64,000 nucleotides of DNA from SB11 sp943370295. Its GTDB lineage: Bacteria; Bacteroidota; Bacteroidia; UBA8524. Under the pieces are notes generated by a model that searched no databases, was not told where the DNA came from, and worked only from the letters and a program-made list of their open reading frames with translations. Shown one piece after another: positions 9,072-18,296 of this stretch. Location: contig CALRQL020000007.1 in assembly GCA_943370295.1 (NCBI GenBank), positions 1 through 64,000 on the forward strand. Reading direction: 5' to 3'. The translations under genes and the position numbers were made by a program. Position 1 is the first letter of the stretch. Each line of letters starts with the position of its first letter.

Positions 9072-9569
9072 ATGGATTATTTATTGACCCCGGATCTTGG
9101 ATTATTCCTTTGGACCTTAGTGGTTTTCGCAATCTTGTTTCTTGTGTTGCGAAAATTTGCTTGGAAGCCCATATTGCAAACCCTTAAAGATAGGGAAGAT
9201 AAAATTGAAGGCTCATTGCAGATGGCAGAAAATGCCCGCAAAGAAATGGAGCTTTTGAAAGCAGATAACGAAAAACTGCTGAACGAAGCCCGTGCAGAGC
9301 GCGATAAAATTTTGAAAGAAGCTAAAGAAATCAGCGATACGATTGTAGCACAAGCTAAACAAAAAGCTGATATCGAAGGCAAGCGTTTGATTGAAAGCGC
9401 ACAGGATAGCATAAACAAAGAAAAAGAAGCTGCCAAAGCCGAGATTAAAGAATTGGTTGCTGCTCTTTCTATTGAGATGGCTGAGAAAATCCTGAAAAAG
9501 AAATTTGAAAATCCTGCTGAGCAGGAGCAATTGGTGAAAGATTACCTGCAAAACGCTACTTTAAACTAA
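9072..9569 (+). CDS. atpF: F0F1 ATP synthase subunit b
   Basis: Peripheral-stalk subunit of 165 residues: one N-terminal transmembrane helix (about 8-28, LGLFLWTLVVFAILFLVLRK), then a long charged coiled coil (35-165) that dimerises and binds delta. Its stop codon shares one base with the start of atpH (TAATG at 9567-9571), so the two are translationally coupled. Confidence 0.96.
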   Translation: MDYLLTPDLGLFLWTLVVFAILFLVLRKFAWKPILQTLKDREDKIEGSLQMAENARKEMELLKADNEKLLNEARAERDKILKEAKEISDTIVAQAKQKADIEGKRLIESAQDSINKEKEAAKAEIKELVAALSIEMAEKILKKKFENPAEQEQLVKDYLQNATLN

Positions 9570-10111
9570 TGTCTGAAATCAGAATAGCAGCAAGGTATGC
9601 CAAATCGCTTATGGAATTGGCACAAGAGAAGGGCCTGCTTGAGCAGGTGAACTACGATATGCGCAACTTGCAAATTGTGGTAAAAGAAAACCCTGCTTTG
9701 TTAAATGTGCTTAAAAGCCCCATCATTAAAAGCGATAAAAAAGCTGCCGTAATGAACGCCGTTTTTGGCAACACTTTTAATAAACTAACCATGTTGTTTA
9801 TTGATAAAGTAACTTCAAGGCGCAGGGAAATGTTATTGCCCCTGATGGCCGAAGAGTTTTTGCGCCAATACAATGTGCTCAACGGTATACAATCGGCCAC
9901 AGTTACCAGTGCATCTGTACTTAATGCAGGTATGCAGGCAGCTGTGAAAGAATTTATTGAAAAGGAAACAAATGGAAGGGTTGACCTGAAAGCAGTTGTG
10001 AACCCTGATATAATAGGCGGTCTTGTGATACGTATCGAGGATAGCTTGTACGACTCAAGTATCGCGAAGAAACTTAACCGTTTGAAAAAAGAATTAATTC
10101 ATCAAAACTAA
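9569..10111 (+). CDS. atpH: F0F1 ATP synthase subunit delta
   Basis: A 180-residue OSCP/delta subunit joining the top of F1 to the b stalk. The helical N-terminal domain (ARYAKSLMELAQEKG) and the C-terminal PDIIGGLVIRIEDSLYDSSIAKKLNRL motif are intact. Order and spacing in the operon are standard. Confidence 0.96.
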   Translation: MSEIRIAARYAKSLMELAQEKGLLEQVNYDMRNLQIVVKENPALLNVLKSPIIKSDKKAAVMNAVFGNTFNKLTMLFIDKVTSRRREMLLPLMAEEFLRQYNVLNGIQSATVTSASVLNAGMQAAVKEFIEKETNGRVDLKAVVNPDIIGGLVIRIEDSLYDSSIAKKLNRLKKELIHQN

Positions 10112-10128
10112 ATCGACAATAATTTAAT

Positions 10129-11715
10129 ATGTCAGTAACAGGAATAAGGCCCGATGAGGTTTCAGCCATCATAAGGGAGCAGCTTTCAAACCTGAAAACC
10201 GAAGCCCAGCTTGAAGAAGTTGGTACCGTGTTACAGGTGGGCGACGGTATTGCCATTATATACGGCCTAAGCAAAGTTCAATATGGCGAACTTATTGAAT
10301 TTGACGGTGGCTTGCAGGGTATAGCCCTTAACCTTGAACAAGATAATGTGGGTGCGGTATTGTTGGGTGGATCTGACAAGGTGAAAGAAGGCGATACTGT
10401 AAAACGTTTGAACCGTATTGCCTCTATTAAAGTAGGTGATAGCATGTTGGGTCGTGTAATTAACACACTTGGCGAACCTATCGACGGTATGGGACCACTT
10501 TCAGGTGATTTGTATGAGATGCCTTTGGAGCGTAAAGCACCCGGGGTAATCTTCCGCGAGCCTGTACAAGAGCCTTTGCAAACCGGTATTAAAGCGATTG
10601 ATGCGATGATTCCTATCGGACGTGGTCAGCGTGAGTTGATTATTGGTGACCGCCAAACCGGTAAAACGGCTATCGCTATCGATACCATTATTAACCAAAA
10701 AGAGTTTTACGATAAAGGTCAGCCTGTATTTTGCGTGTACGTAGCTATCGGACAGAAAGCTTCTACCGTTGCACAGGTGGTAAATACGCTGAAAGCTAAA
10801 GGCGCTATGGATTATACCGTAGTAGTTTCGGCTTCAGCATCTGATCCTGCTCCTTTGCAAATGTACGCTCCAATGGCCGGTTGTGCTATTGGTGAGTTCT
10901 TCAGGGACAGGGGTAAACCTGCTTTGATTATTTATGATGACCTTTCTAAACAAGCGGTAGCTTACCGTGAAGTGTCATTGCTACTTCGTCGTCCACCAGG
11001 CCGTGAAGCATATCCCGGTGACGTGTTTTATCTACACAGCCGCTTGCTTGAGCGTGCTGCTAAGGTGAACGCATCTGATGAGATTGCACAAAAAATGAAC
11101 GATTTGCCAGAGTCAATCAAAGGATTGGTAAAAGGCGGCGGTTCACTTACTGCACTTCCCATCATTGAAACACAAGCGGGTGACGTATCTGCATATATCC
11201 CAACCAACGTAATCTCTATTACTGATGGTCAGATATTCCTTGAGTCGAACTTGTTTAACTCAGGTGTGCGTCCTGCTATCAACGTAGGTATCTCGGTATC
11301 ACGTGTGGGTGGTAACGCTCAGATTAAATCAATGAAGAAAGTTGCGGGTACGTTGAAGCTTGACCAAGCACAGTACCGCGAGTTGGAAGCGTTTGCAAAA
11401 TTCGGTTCTGACCTTGATGCGGCTACTAAATCGGTACTTGACAAAGGTTCTCGTAACGTGGAAGTTTTGAAACAAGGACAATACCAACCTGTGCGCGTTG
11501 AGCACCAAGTTGCTGTTATTTACTTGGGTACCAAAGGCTTGTTGCGTAACGTGCCTGTGAACAAGGTAAAAGAGTTTGAAGCTGAATTCATTTCTTACCT
11601 TGATGCTAAACACAGGGATACACTTGACCTATTGGCCAAAGGTAAAATTGACGATGATATAACCGCTGTACTTGAGAAGGTTGCCGCAGAACTTACGGCC
11701 AAGTACAAAGCATAA
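10129..11715 (+). CDS. atpA: F0F1 ATP synthase subunit alpha
   Basis: Non-catalytic nucleotide-binding F1 subunit, 528 residues. The P-loop is GDRQTGKT (173-180), and the alpha/beta-family signature PGREAYPGDVFYLHSRLLER is present. The N-terminal beta-barrel and C-terminal helical domains are complete. The partner beta subunit (atpD) and epsilon (atpC) are not in this operon or elsewhere in the window; in Bacteroidota they usually form a separate atpDC unit. Confidence 0.98.
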   Translation: MSVTGIRPDEVSAIIREQLSNLKTEAQLEEVGTVLQVGDGIAIIYGLSKVQYGELIEFDGGLQGIALNLEQDNVGAVLLGGSDKVKEGDTVKRLNRIASIKVGDSMLGRVINTLGEPIDGMGPLSGDLYEMPLERKAPGVIFREPVQEPLQTGIKAIDAMIPIGRGQRELIIGDRQTGKTAIAIDTIINQKEFYDKGQPVFCVYVAIGQKASTVAQVVNTLKAKGAMDYTVVVSASASDPAPLQMYAPMAGCAIGEFFRDRGKPALIIYDDLSKQAVAYREVSLLLRRPPGREAYPGDVFYLHSRLLERAAKVNASDEIAQKMNDLPESIKGLVKGGGSLTALPIIETQAGDVSAYIPTNVISITDGQIFLESNLFNSGVRPAINVGISVSRVGGNAQIKSMKKVAGTLKLDQAQYRELEAFAKFGSDLDAATKSVLDKGSRNVEVLKQGQYQPVRVEHQVAVIYLGTKGLLRNVPVNKVKEFEAEFISYLDAKHRDTLDLLAKGKIDDDITAVLEKVAAELTAKYKA

Positions 11716-11737
11716 TTAATTAAGAAGATTCAAACAA

Positions 11738-12610
11738 ATGGCGAATCTTAAAGAAATACGCATACGGATTAGTTCCACCATCAGTACACAGCAGATTACC
11801 AAGGCAATGAAATTGGTATCGGCTACTAAACTGCGCAAGGCTCAAGGCGGCATTATGCAAATGCGCCCCTACGCCAACAAACTGTTTGGTATGCTGGCTA
11901 ACCTTGCCGGAAGTGTTGAGGATGAGAGCTTGGCAAAATATTTTGACCAGCGCGAAACCAAAAAGCTGATGTTGGTGGTGTTAACTTCTGACAGGGGATT
12001 GTGTGGCGCTTTTAACAGCAACGTGATTAAGAAAACCCGCAGCTTGCTTGAAAACAAGTACGCTCACTTGGGTAAAGAAAACATTACGCTGTTGTGTATT
12101 GGTAAAAAGGGTTCTGAGTTTTTTGGCAAAATGGGATACAAGGTGGATAACCGTTTCCGTGAGTTGTTCCAAAACCTGAACGCAGATACAGCATTTGAAG
12201 CCGGTAACTATGTATTTGAAGCTTTTTTGAGCGGCCAATACGACCGTGTGGATTTGGTGTACAACCAATTTAAAAACGCTGCGACACAAATATTGCAAGA
12301 TGAGCAATACTTGCCTGTGGATATGGAAGAAATGCAAGGCAGCGATAGCAATGTAAACTACATTTTTGAACCCGGTAAGGTTGAAATCTTAAACGATTTG
12401 ATACCCCGTGCGTTGAAAACTAAGTTGTACCGTGCTTTGCTTGACTCGTTTGCATCTGAACACGGCGCACGTATGGTGGCTATGGATAAGGCAACTGAAA
12501 ACGCAGGAGAACTGTTGAAATCGCTGAAACTTACCTACAACCAAGCACGCCAAGCGGCTATTACCAACGAGATTTCAGAAATCGTGGGTGGTGCTGCCGC
12601 ACTTGAATAG
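11738..12610 (+). CDS. atpG: F0F1 ATP synthase subunit gamma
   Basis: Central-shaft subunit, 290 residues. The N-terminal helix (IRIRISSTISTQQITKAMKL) and C-terminal helix (ALLDSFASEHGARMVAMDKA, then NQARQAAITNEISEIVGGAAALE) form the rotating coiled coil. It is the last gene of the operon and is followed 28 bases later by an intrinsic terminator. Its last 170 bases and the terminator reappear in decayed form exactly 800 bases downstream. Confidence 0.97.
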   Translation: MANLKEIRIRISSTISTQQITKAMKLVSATKLRKAQGGIMQMRPYANKLFGMLANLAGSVEDESLAKYFDQRETKKLMLVVLTSDRGLCGAFNSNVIKKTRSLLENKYAHLGKENITLLCIGKKGSEFFGKMGYKVDNRFRELFQNLNADTAFEAGNYVFEAFLSGQYDRVDLVYNQFKNAATQILQDEQYLPVDMEEMQGSDSNVNYIFEPGKVEILNDLIPRALKTKLYRALLDSFASEHGARMVAMDKATENAGELLKSLKLTYNQARQAAITNEISEIVGGAAALE

Positions 12611-12637
12611 TAATTTAAGTTACCCTATTAACTATAG

Positions 12638-12667
12638 AAGCCATTCCGATTTCGGAATGGCTTTTTT
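12638..12667 (+). terminator. atp operon terminator
   Basis: Hairpin AGCCATTCC/GGAATGGCT with a 6-base T-run, 28 bases after atpG. A near-identical copy lies at 13438-13466. Confidence 0.9.
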
Positions 12668-12830
12668 CTTATAAATGATAGAACGCTCAAAATATGCGTG
12701 ATATCTATACTTTCATGCTATCGAATGAAGTTCTTGCAGCAACAGTATCACTTGCCTTGGCAAGTACTCATTTTCGTCGAAAACCCTTATTAATAAGCTT
12801 TTATGGAACATAATTTGCTGATTTTCAGAA

Positions 12831-13193
12831 ATGAAAAACCTTTACTTGCTGGTGCTGATTATCTTTTTTGCAGCCTGCAGCGGATCGGATGATGTATTAA
12901 ATGAAACTATTACCTACCGGTTGGAGAGCGACAGCGAGGATGTAGACATCAGGTACTTTAACCCAGATACCTATGATTTTGAAGAAGTGGAAAACGTGAA
13001 GGGCAATTGGGAAAAGAGTTTTCGTTATTATACTGATTCCACAGGCAAGGGGTTTGGGTACTTAATGGCACAAAATGACGATATAATCAACAGTATTGGA
13101 GTGCGAACTATTACTGTGAAAATATTTGTTGATGGTAAATTAGCTGAACAAAAAACCTGCCGGGGCAACTGCATTGTCGATGTAGATTATTAG
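12831..13193 (+). CDS. small lipoprotein, MmpS-like beta fold suspected
   Basis: A 120-residue lipoprotein: the signal segment ends in FAAC (Cys16), followed by SGSDD, a typical Bacteroidota +2 to +6 region. The rest is predicted beta-rich. It shows the pattern ITYRLESDSEDVDIRYFN ... GNWEKSF ... LMAQN ... TITVKIFVDGKLAEQ, which resembles short MmpS-like or transthyretin-like lipoproteins; I cannot confirm this without a search. A Cys pair near the C-terminus (CRGNC) may form a disulfide. It lies between atpG and a decayed copy of the atpG 3' end, with no other gene in its own unit, so it may have arrived with that rearrangement. Confidence 0.7.
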   Translation: MKNLYLLVLIIFFAACSGSDDVLNETITYRLESDSEDVDIRYFNPDTYDFEEVENVKGNWEKSFRYYTDSTGKGFGYLMAQNDDIINSIGVRTITVKIFVDGKLAEQKTCRGNCIVDVDY

Positions 13194-13240
13194 CTATCCA
13201 ATTCTAAAAATCTTAGTTCAGACAGTGTAACGCACATTGT

Positions 13241-13410
13241 TTAACTCATTTGCATCTGAACACGGCACACGTAGGGTGGCTATGGATATGGCAACTGAAA
13301 ACGCAGGCGAACTGCTGAAATCGTTGAAACTTACCTACAACCAAGCACACCAAGCGGCTATTAGCAACGAGATTTCAGAAATCGCAGGTGTTATTGCCGC
13401 ACTTGAATAG
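13241..13410 (+). pseudogene. decayed duplicate of the atpG 3' end
   Basis: Aligned base for base with 12441-12610 at a constant offset of 800 and no indels, I count 15 mismatches in 170 bases (about 91% identity). Both copies end at the same TAG. The copy keeps an open frame in this stretch but has replacements at positions that match the intact gamma subunit poorly (GARMVAMDK becomes GTRRVAMDM; VGGAAALE becomes AGVIAALE). It has no start codon and no upstream two thirds of the gene. Similarity upstream of 13241 fades out, with a possible weak extension to about 13226. Confidence 0.85.
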
Positions 13411-13437
13411 TAATTTAAGTTACCCTACTAACTATAG

Positions 13438-13466
13438 AGCCATTCCGATTTCGGAATGGCTTTTTT
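13438..13466 (+). terminator. duplicated atp operon terminator
   Basis: Same hairpin (GCCATTCCGATTTCGGAATGGC) and T-run as at 12638-12667. The link from the stop codon differs by one substitution and one deleted base. It would end transcription of the small lipoprotein gene. Confidence 0.85.
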
Positions 13467-13552
13467 CGTTTGTATCGTATAAAGTTTATATTCGTATAAT
13501 CACTGCAGTTCACAATAAAGCTAATTAACCTATCAACGTATACCATTTGATA

Positions 13553-15247
13553 ATGTGGGTAGTAATTATCATATCAGTTATAGCACTTGTCTTACTTAGC
13601 ATTTATCTTATCAAGATTAGAAAACGTTTTTTAGAGTACTCAAAACGTCTTCATAATTTTCAATTGCCGACACTAAAGCATGATGCCAAACTTAAGGAGG
13701 AACTTGTTATACAAATCAATAAGTATAATAATACGGATTACGTTGTTGATAATCTAAAGCAGAACTCACGACAACTGCCTTTCCCTATACCTGCTGAACC
13801 GTTACAAAACCAAACGATTAAAGTTATCGCTGAAAATCTGACAAAAACCTTTGCTGAAAGGGGTGTTGCATTTGTTGGTATGGAACAATTTCTTTTGATG
13901 GTTTTGCCACCTGAGAAGGTTACTGAGTGTTTAATTTTTGCTACTGAGACAGTTTTTGAACATGGTACAGATGCAATGTCCGAAAGTTTTATTTCTGTTA
14001 AAGCAAGTTTGCTTGAAGGTGTAGTTAATATCCAAGACCCAGAGATTATAAAGGAATGTTTTGAGCATTTTTGCAGTGCAATTTTAGATTACTTTAAAGA
14101 GGCAGAGAATGTTAGTGATTTTATTAATGCGCTAGAAAGTGGGGGAGTAAGAGCTGCTTTTCTTCAAATTATTACTGCTGACACAGTATTTCAAACACTT
14201 AATCCTGCGTTTAATTTTACTGAGCATTTGGACGCAATACAGGATACATGGGCGCATCATCTGCATGAAACAACATACTCGATAGGGAATCATGTGTACC
14301 ACACGATTATTCCTAGCCCCACATTTCACATCCCTATCATTACAATAATTAAGTCAAGTATAAGAGAGTTGGATTTATTAGCGGATGAAAAAACAGAGGT
14401 TGAAACATCGGTTAAGAATATAGCTCTTGATGTTGTCGGTACAGGGGGAGGAGCATTTTTAGGAGCTAAGGCGGGTTTTCTTGCGGGGTCTTTTTTTCCG
14501 GGAGTGGGTAATCTTGTTGGTGGTATTATTGGGGCAATTGGAGGAGCAATGGGGGGACGTTTTCTAACAAATTCTATTAAAGAAATACCATTACAAACGG
14601 CTATAGAAAATTATAAAAATAGTTTTGACTCTATGTTGAGTGATTTGGCTTTATTTCTAAGTCAATCTGCTCTTGAAATACGTGATTATTCAATAAATGA
14701 AAAAAAACGTTTTCATGAAAGCATAAACAATATGCCACATTTTGATGCAGCTAAACCTGAATTAGTTATGATTGCAAATGAACTGGCTAATGCGCAGCTT
14801 GACGATATTAAAACCCAACGTTTAAATATACAGCCATTTACAAAGTCAATATTTTCATTCACCTTTAAAAACAGGGCTAAGTTGAAAAAGATAAAGGGAG
14901 TATTGAACTCGATGGAGAAAGCCATTCCGAATAGGGACTTAATTAATTTAAAACCCCATGAGGCAATGAAATTGATTCGAGAGTTTCATTATTTTGAGAA
15001 TAGACGATTTGGAGCTGAGTTGAAAATCTCTACAGTTTTTCTAAACAAAAAGAACGCTGATTTTTATAAAGTTTTGATGATGTGGCTAGTAAAAAGCAAA
15101 AGTGAATACGACACTTCTATATCAAAGATTAATAGCCTGCTAAAGGAAAAGATAGAAGAATATGGTAAGAAAAGTGAAAGCTGGAAATACAAATTGAACT
15201 CCTATAGGAACACTATAAATATTGAAAAAGCTAAGTTAGGGCATTGA
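13553..15247 (+). CDS. orphan membrane protein with glycine-zipper segment
   Basis: A 564-residue protein of unknown function; ATG 13553 is preferred over the TTG two codons earlier. An N-terminal transmembrane helix (about 1-21) is followed by a basic stretch and a mainly helical region. Near residues 293-335 lies a hydrophobic Gly-rich segment (GTGGGAFLGAKAGFLAGSFF, then GVGNLVGGIIGAIGGAMGG), a glycine zipper of the kind that inserts in membranes or oligomerises. The remaining 230 residues are helical and Lys-rich. Base composition looks more A/T-rich than in the neighbouring atp genes, and the gene stands alone between a duplicated atpG fragment and a convergent T9SS gene. That suggests acquisition by transfer. 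I cannot assign it to a family; a pore-forming effector or a membrane-remodelling protein would both fit. Confidence 0.75.
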   Translation: MWVVIIISVIALVLLSIYLIKIRKRFLEYSKRLHNFQLPTLKHDAKLKEELVIQINKYNNTDYVVDNLKQNSRQLPFPIPAEPLQNQTIKVIAENLTKTFAERGVAFVGMEQFLLMVLPPEKVTECLIFATETVFEHGTDAMSESFISVKASLLEGVVNIQDPEIIKECFEHFCSAILDYFKEAENVSDFINALESGGVRAAFLQIITADTVFQTLNPAFNFTEHLDAIQDTWAHHLHETTYSIGNHVYHTIIPSPTFHIPIITIIKSSIRELDLLADEKTEVETSVKNIALDVVGTGGGAFLGAKAGFLAGSFFPGVGNLVGGIIGAIGGAMGGRFLTNSIKEIPLQTAIENYKNSFDSMLSDLALFLSQSALEIRDYSINEKKRFHESINNMPHFDAAKPELVMIANELANAQLDDIKTQRLNIQPFTKSIFSFTFKNRAKLKKIKGVLNSMEKAIPNRDLINLKPHEAMKLIREFHYFENRRFGAELKISTVFLNKKNADFYKVLMMWLVKSKSEYDTSISKINSLLKEKIEEYGKKSESWKYKLNSYRNTINIEKAKLGH

Positions 15248-15263
15248 TGTCGTCAAAGTACAA

Positions 15264-16802
15264 TCAACGAGCAATCATCAGCTTTGCGTAACCTGATTGG
15301 TTTTGGGTGGTGAGTTGGAGGGTGTACATTCCCGCTGGCAACTGTTGAGTATTGATAACTTGGTTGGTTTCGTCAACGGTTCCGGTATGTAGCAACTTAC
15401 CTTGCATATCAAACACCTGTGCTACGGCAGGGAAATCAACATTTTCGGGCAACTTCACCTCTACATAATCGGCGGCAGGGTTTGGGTACACTCCAAATTG
15501 TAACGGTTGGGCAACATCCACACTGCTGATAAATTTATTGTAATAGGCTTTTACCGCATCCAACGTGTTGTTAAGCTTGCAAATACTTTCAAGTGGCCCG
15601 TTGGTGCCTCTTTCCCACACGTAAGCTAATTCAAGCTTTAAAAAGCCGTTTGAAGGTAACTGCACAGGGCCTACACTACCCATCATACTGCGTTTGCCCG
15701 GTGCTTGCGCAGAGCCTACCTCCGTCCAACCGGGGTTGCCTTGGTTGCAGGGGTCGCCGTTGTAAATAAAATCAGCAGGGGTAGCACTGCTCATAAACCC
15801 GTTGGCACCTTCGGTAAGTTGGATATCATTCCTCCACTTGCGGTGCAGGTAATTATAAAACTCTTGCGGGCTTTGTGGTAAACCGCGGTTGGCTACTCCG
15901 CCGTCAGCATCAATTTCAATCGTGTATTGCAAGGGGCGGTTTAAAAACAGTACTCCTTGCACCGGTGGGTACGTTCCGTAAAGTGCATCCGAAGTATCAC
16001 TGTTATAACCAAAAAAGGCATTTTTTGCGGGGAGCGAACTAATGTACTCATCCCCCTTAGCACCCAGTTCAAAATCAGTCCAAACACCTGCAAATACCGA
16101 ATCGTAATTATTAGTAGAGCGGTTAATAAAAGTTAATTCTAAAAAAACAGTGTTGGCTAATACCGGATTATTAGCATACACATAGGCCAAGCCCTGTACT
16201 TCAACACCCATTGGCATACCACCGCTTGCAAAGTGGGTATTGGCCTTATCATTTACTATAAAATAAGCAGCTTCGTCGCCCTTTATAAAAGGGTATTCGC
16301 CCATTTCGGGCTCGTAAATACGGTTTGCATTATAATCAACAAACTTTGCCAATACCTGCTTAAAAGGTTGTTGAGTAGGGTTGCTGCCCGGCCAGTGCTT
16401 GATGCCATCGGGCATTGTATACCCGTTTTTATTATAGTCGATTTTGTGCGTAGCTATTTCAGCTGCAGTTACTTTGTAAATCTTATTCCAAAAAGTACTG
16501 TCGCCTGCATTGCCGTTAACAGTATCAATAGGACCTGGCCAGAAATCGTTTTTAAGGCTATCGTTTAAACGGGCAGCAATGTGCAGGTTACCGTTGCTTT
16601 TCCCACCAATCCAAAACTGCGAGATACTGATGGATTTTGTACCTGAGCCTTTGGGAGCCTCAAGCCCCCGATTAAACAAGATACCGTTTGCATTGATGGT
16701 AGCATTGAGGTTGTTGGCCGTAAGGGTTGTAAAATGGGATTGCCCCGCCAACTTGGTTAGCGAGGCAAGAGCCAATATACTTAATGCCGCTTGTTTTAGC
16801 AT
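15264..16802 (-). CDS. secreted protein with T9SS type A sorting domain (paralogue 1)
   Basis: A 512-residue exported protein. A signal peptide (about 1-20, ending LAGQ) leads a body of unknown function, and a C-terminal type A sorting domain (about 436-512) starts FGVYPNPAADYVEV and ends SGYAKLMIAR. The sorting domain directs passage across the outer membrane by the T9SS and then removal or surface anchoring. The body shares several stretches with the protein at 19004-20539 (APKG..., WIGG, NDF..GPID, WTDFELG, GWTE), so the two are paralogues. It lies 24 bases downstream of the barrel protein gene on the same strand and is probably the last gene of that ECF sigma operon. Confidence 0.85.
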   Translation of the reverse strand: MLKQAALSILALASLTKLAGQSHFTTLTANNLNATINANGILFNRGLEAPKGSGTKSISISQFWIGGKSNGNLHIAARLNDSLKNDFWPGPIDTVNGNAGDSTFWNKIYKVTAAEIATHKIDYNKNGYTMPDGIKHWPGSNPTQQPFKQVLAKFVDYNANRIYEPEMGEYPFIKGDEAAYFIVNDKANTHFASGGMPMGVEVQGLAYVYANNPVLANTVFLELTFINRSTNNYDSVFAGVWTDFELGAKGDEYISSLPAKNAFFGYNSDTSDALYGTYPPVQGVLFLNRPLQYTIEIDADGGVANRGLPQSPQEFYNYLHRKWRNDIQLTEGANGFMSSATPADFIYNGDPCNQGNPGWTEVGSAQAPGKRSMMGSVGPVQLPSNGFLKLELAYVWERGTNGPLESICKLNNTLDAVKAYYNKFISSVDVAQPLQFGVYPNPAADYVEVKLPENVDFPAVAQVFDMQGKLLHTGTVDETNQVINTQQLPAGMYTLQLTTQNQSGYAKLMIAR

Positions 16803-16826
16803 AGGGGCTAAGTACGTATTTTTTTG

Positions 16827-18296
16827 TTAGAAACGGTAGCGAAGGCCAACACTGGCGTTAAATGTGCGGAAGTTTTGGCGCATACCTGCATTATTCTGCA
16901 TCACGTTGTTGAGACCGTGGCTATAGGTACCTTCTGCAATCAATGAGAACTTACACAATGGGCTAAATTTATACTCACCGCCAATACCTGCTAACAAACT
17001 AAGTCCTGTCGTTGGCTTGTAAGGGTTGTTGCTGCTTATCTCTTGGGTGCCGTTTAAATCTGAATTTAATTGGCTGCCGCGTTGTGAGAAGCGAAGGTTT
17101 GCACTGGCACCACCTGTAGCGAACAGGCTGTATTTTTCAGTTCTGAAGAAACTGTACTCTAACTGAACGGGTACATCAATAAAGGTGTACGAGTTATTAG
17201 CACTTACAGCAACCCTGCGGGTTTCAGTAACTTGCCTGTATTCAGGGTCGGTGTGGCCAATTACTTGTCCGGTTACAGGGTCGATAATATCACCAATATA
17301 AACTTGAGTGCGGGTATAGGTTTGCTCTGCGTTGTAATTCAATTTTTCACCTACGCGGGTGTATTGCAAACCTACGCGCAACTTCAATGTTTTTGATTTA
17401 TTAAGGTCTAAGTTAAACCTTGCGCCTACAGTGAACGAAGGGGTGTAGCTTTCAGCTTGTTTTTTAGCTGCAAAATATCCTGCGCCAACACCGTTTGCGT
17501 TTAAGCTGCGGCCTGCAAAACCTATTCCTGCATACAAATCAGCGTTTAGGCTGTTACAACGTTGTTTTTGAGGCTCAATAGCTTGTTTGTTAGCTTTTTC
17601 AGCCGCATCAGTAGCGTCTGTACCTTCGGTTTCATCAGTAATGGTTGCCACAGGTTCAGACACTGGTTGTGCATCGGCAACAACTACTTCTTTTTCTTCA
17701 TTCGTAAGTGCCGGAGTACTGTTATCAGTTATTGTAGTAGTAGAAGTTGTAACTATAGGGGTTGTATTATTATCTGTTGAAGAAGTTGATTGTGTTGGGT
17801 TTGTAGCGGGTGTTACCGTGTGAGAAGTTGCATCAGTACCGCCGCCGTTGTTGCCACTGTTGCGGGTATTACCTCCATTGTTGGTATTTGTGCGGTTTGG
17901 TGTTGTATAAACAGTAGTACTGTTTGTGGCAGGCGTGTTAGTGTTTGCAAGGTTTTCAGCAGAAGTAGCGGATGGAGTAGTAGCTACGGCTGCATTGCTG
18001 CCGCTTGTTTCGCCATTGGCCACAGGGGTTGTGGTTGTTGATTGCGAAGTAACTACAGCCGTTTGCTGTGTATCAGCAGTGGGGCCAAACCCAATAAATG
18101 CTGCAGCACTAATGCCTGCAATTAGCAAGAATGCACCGACCACAGCGGCTTTTCTACGTTTAAAGTAGTTTATCGCTTTGTGCAGCGGTGTACGTTTTGC
18201 ATCAATACTCTTCCAAACATGGTCAGGTGCGTCTAACGAATAATCGCCCAACTTACTCCTGAACAGTTCATCAATCTTATTAGTCTCCATACTCAT
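16827..18296 (-). CDS. inner-membrane-anchored outer-membrane beta-barrel protein partnered with ECF sigma factor
   Basis: 489 residues in three parts. A short cytoplasmic head (1-47; IDELFRSKLGDYSLDAPDHVWKS) resembles the N-termini of Bacteroidota anti-sigma-like proteins. One transmembrane helix follows (about 50-70), then a Thr/Ser/Asn-rich linker (about 72-248). A C-terminal domain (about 250-489) has alternating beta-strand character and ends RYRF, like small OmpA/PorT-type barrels. If both membrane parts are real, the protein would span the whole envelope. The start codon overlaps the stop of the ECF sigma gene (ATGA at 18293-18296), which points to tight coupling and a role as sigma partner. 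The anti-sigma function is inferred. Confidence 0.75.
   Translation of the reverse strand: MSMETNKIDELFRSKLGDYSLDAPDHVWKSIDAKRTPLHKAINYFKRRKAAVVGAFLLIAGISAAAFIGFGPTADTQQTAVVTSQSTTTTPVANGETSGSNAAVATTPSATSAENLANTNTPATNSTTVYTTPNRTNTNNGGNTRNSGNNGGGTDATSHTVTPATNPTQSTSSTDNNTTPIVTTSTTTITDNSTPALTNEEKEVVVADAQPVSEPVATITDETEGTDATDAAEKANKQAIEPQKQRCNSLNADLYAGIGFAGRSLNANGVGAGYFAAKKQAESYTPSFTVGARFNLDLNKSKTLKLRVGLQYTRVGEKLNYNAEQTYTRTQVYIGDIIDPVTGQVIGHTDPEYRQVTETRRVAVSANNSYTFIDVPVQLEYSFFRTEKYSLFATGGASANLRFSQRGSQLNSDLNGTQEISSNNPYKPTTGLSLLAGIGGEYKFSPLCKFSLIAEGTYSHGLNNVMQNNAGMRQNFRTFNASVGLRYRF

Noticed and set aside
6824..12610. Missing atpD and atpC as a sign of a broken ATP synthase operon
   Set aside because: Separate atpDC location is usual in Bacteroidota, and the operon ends cleanly in a terminator after atpG.
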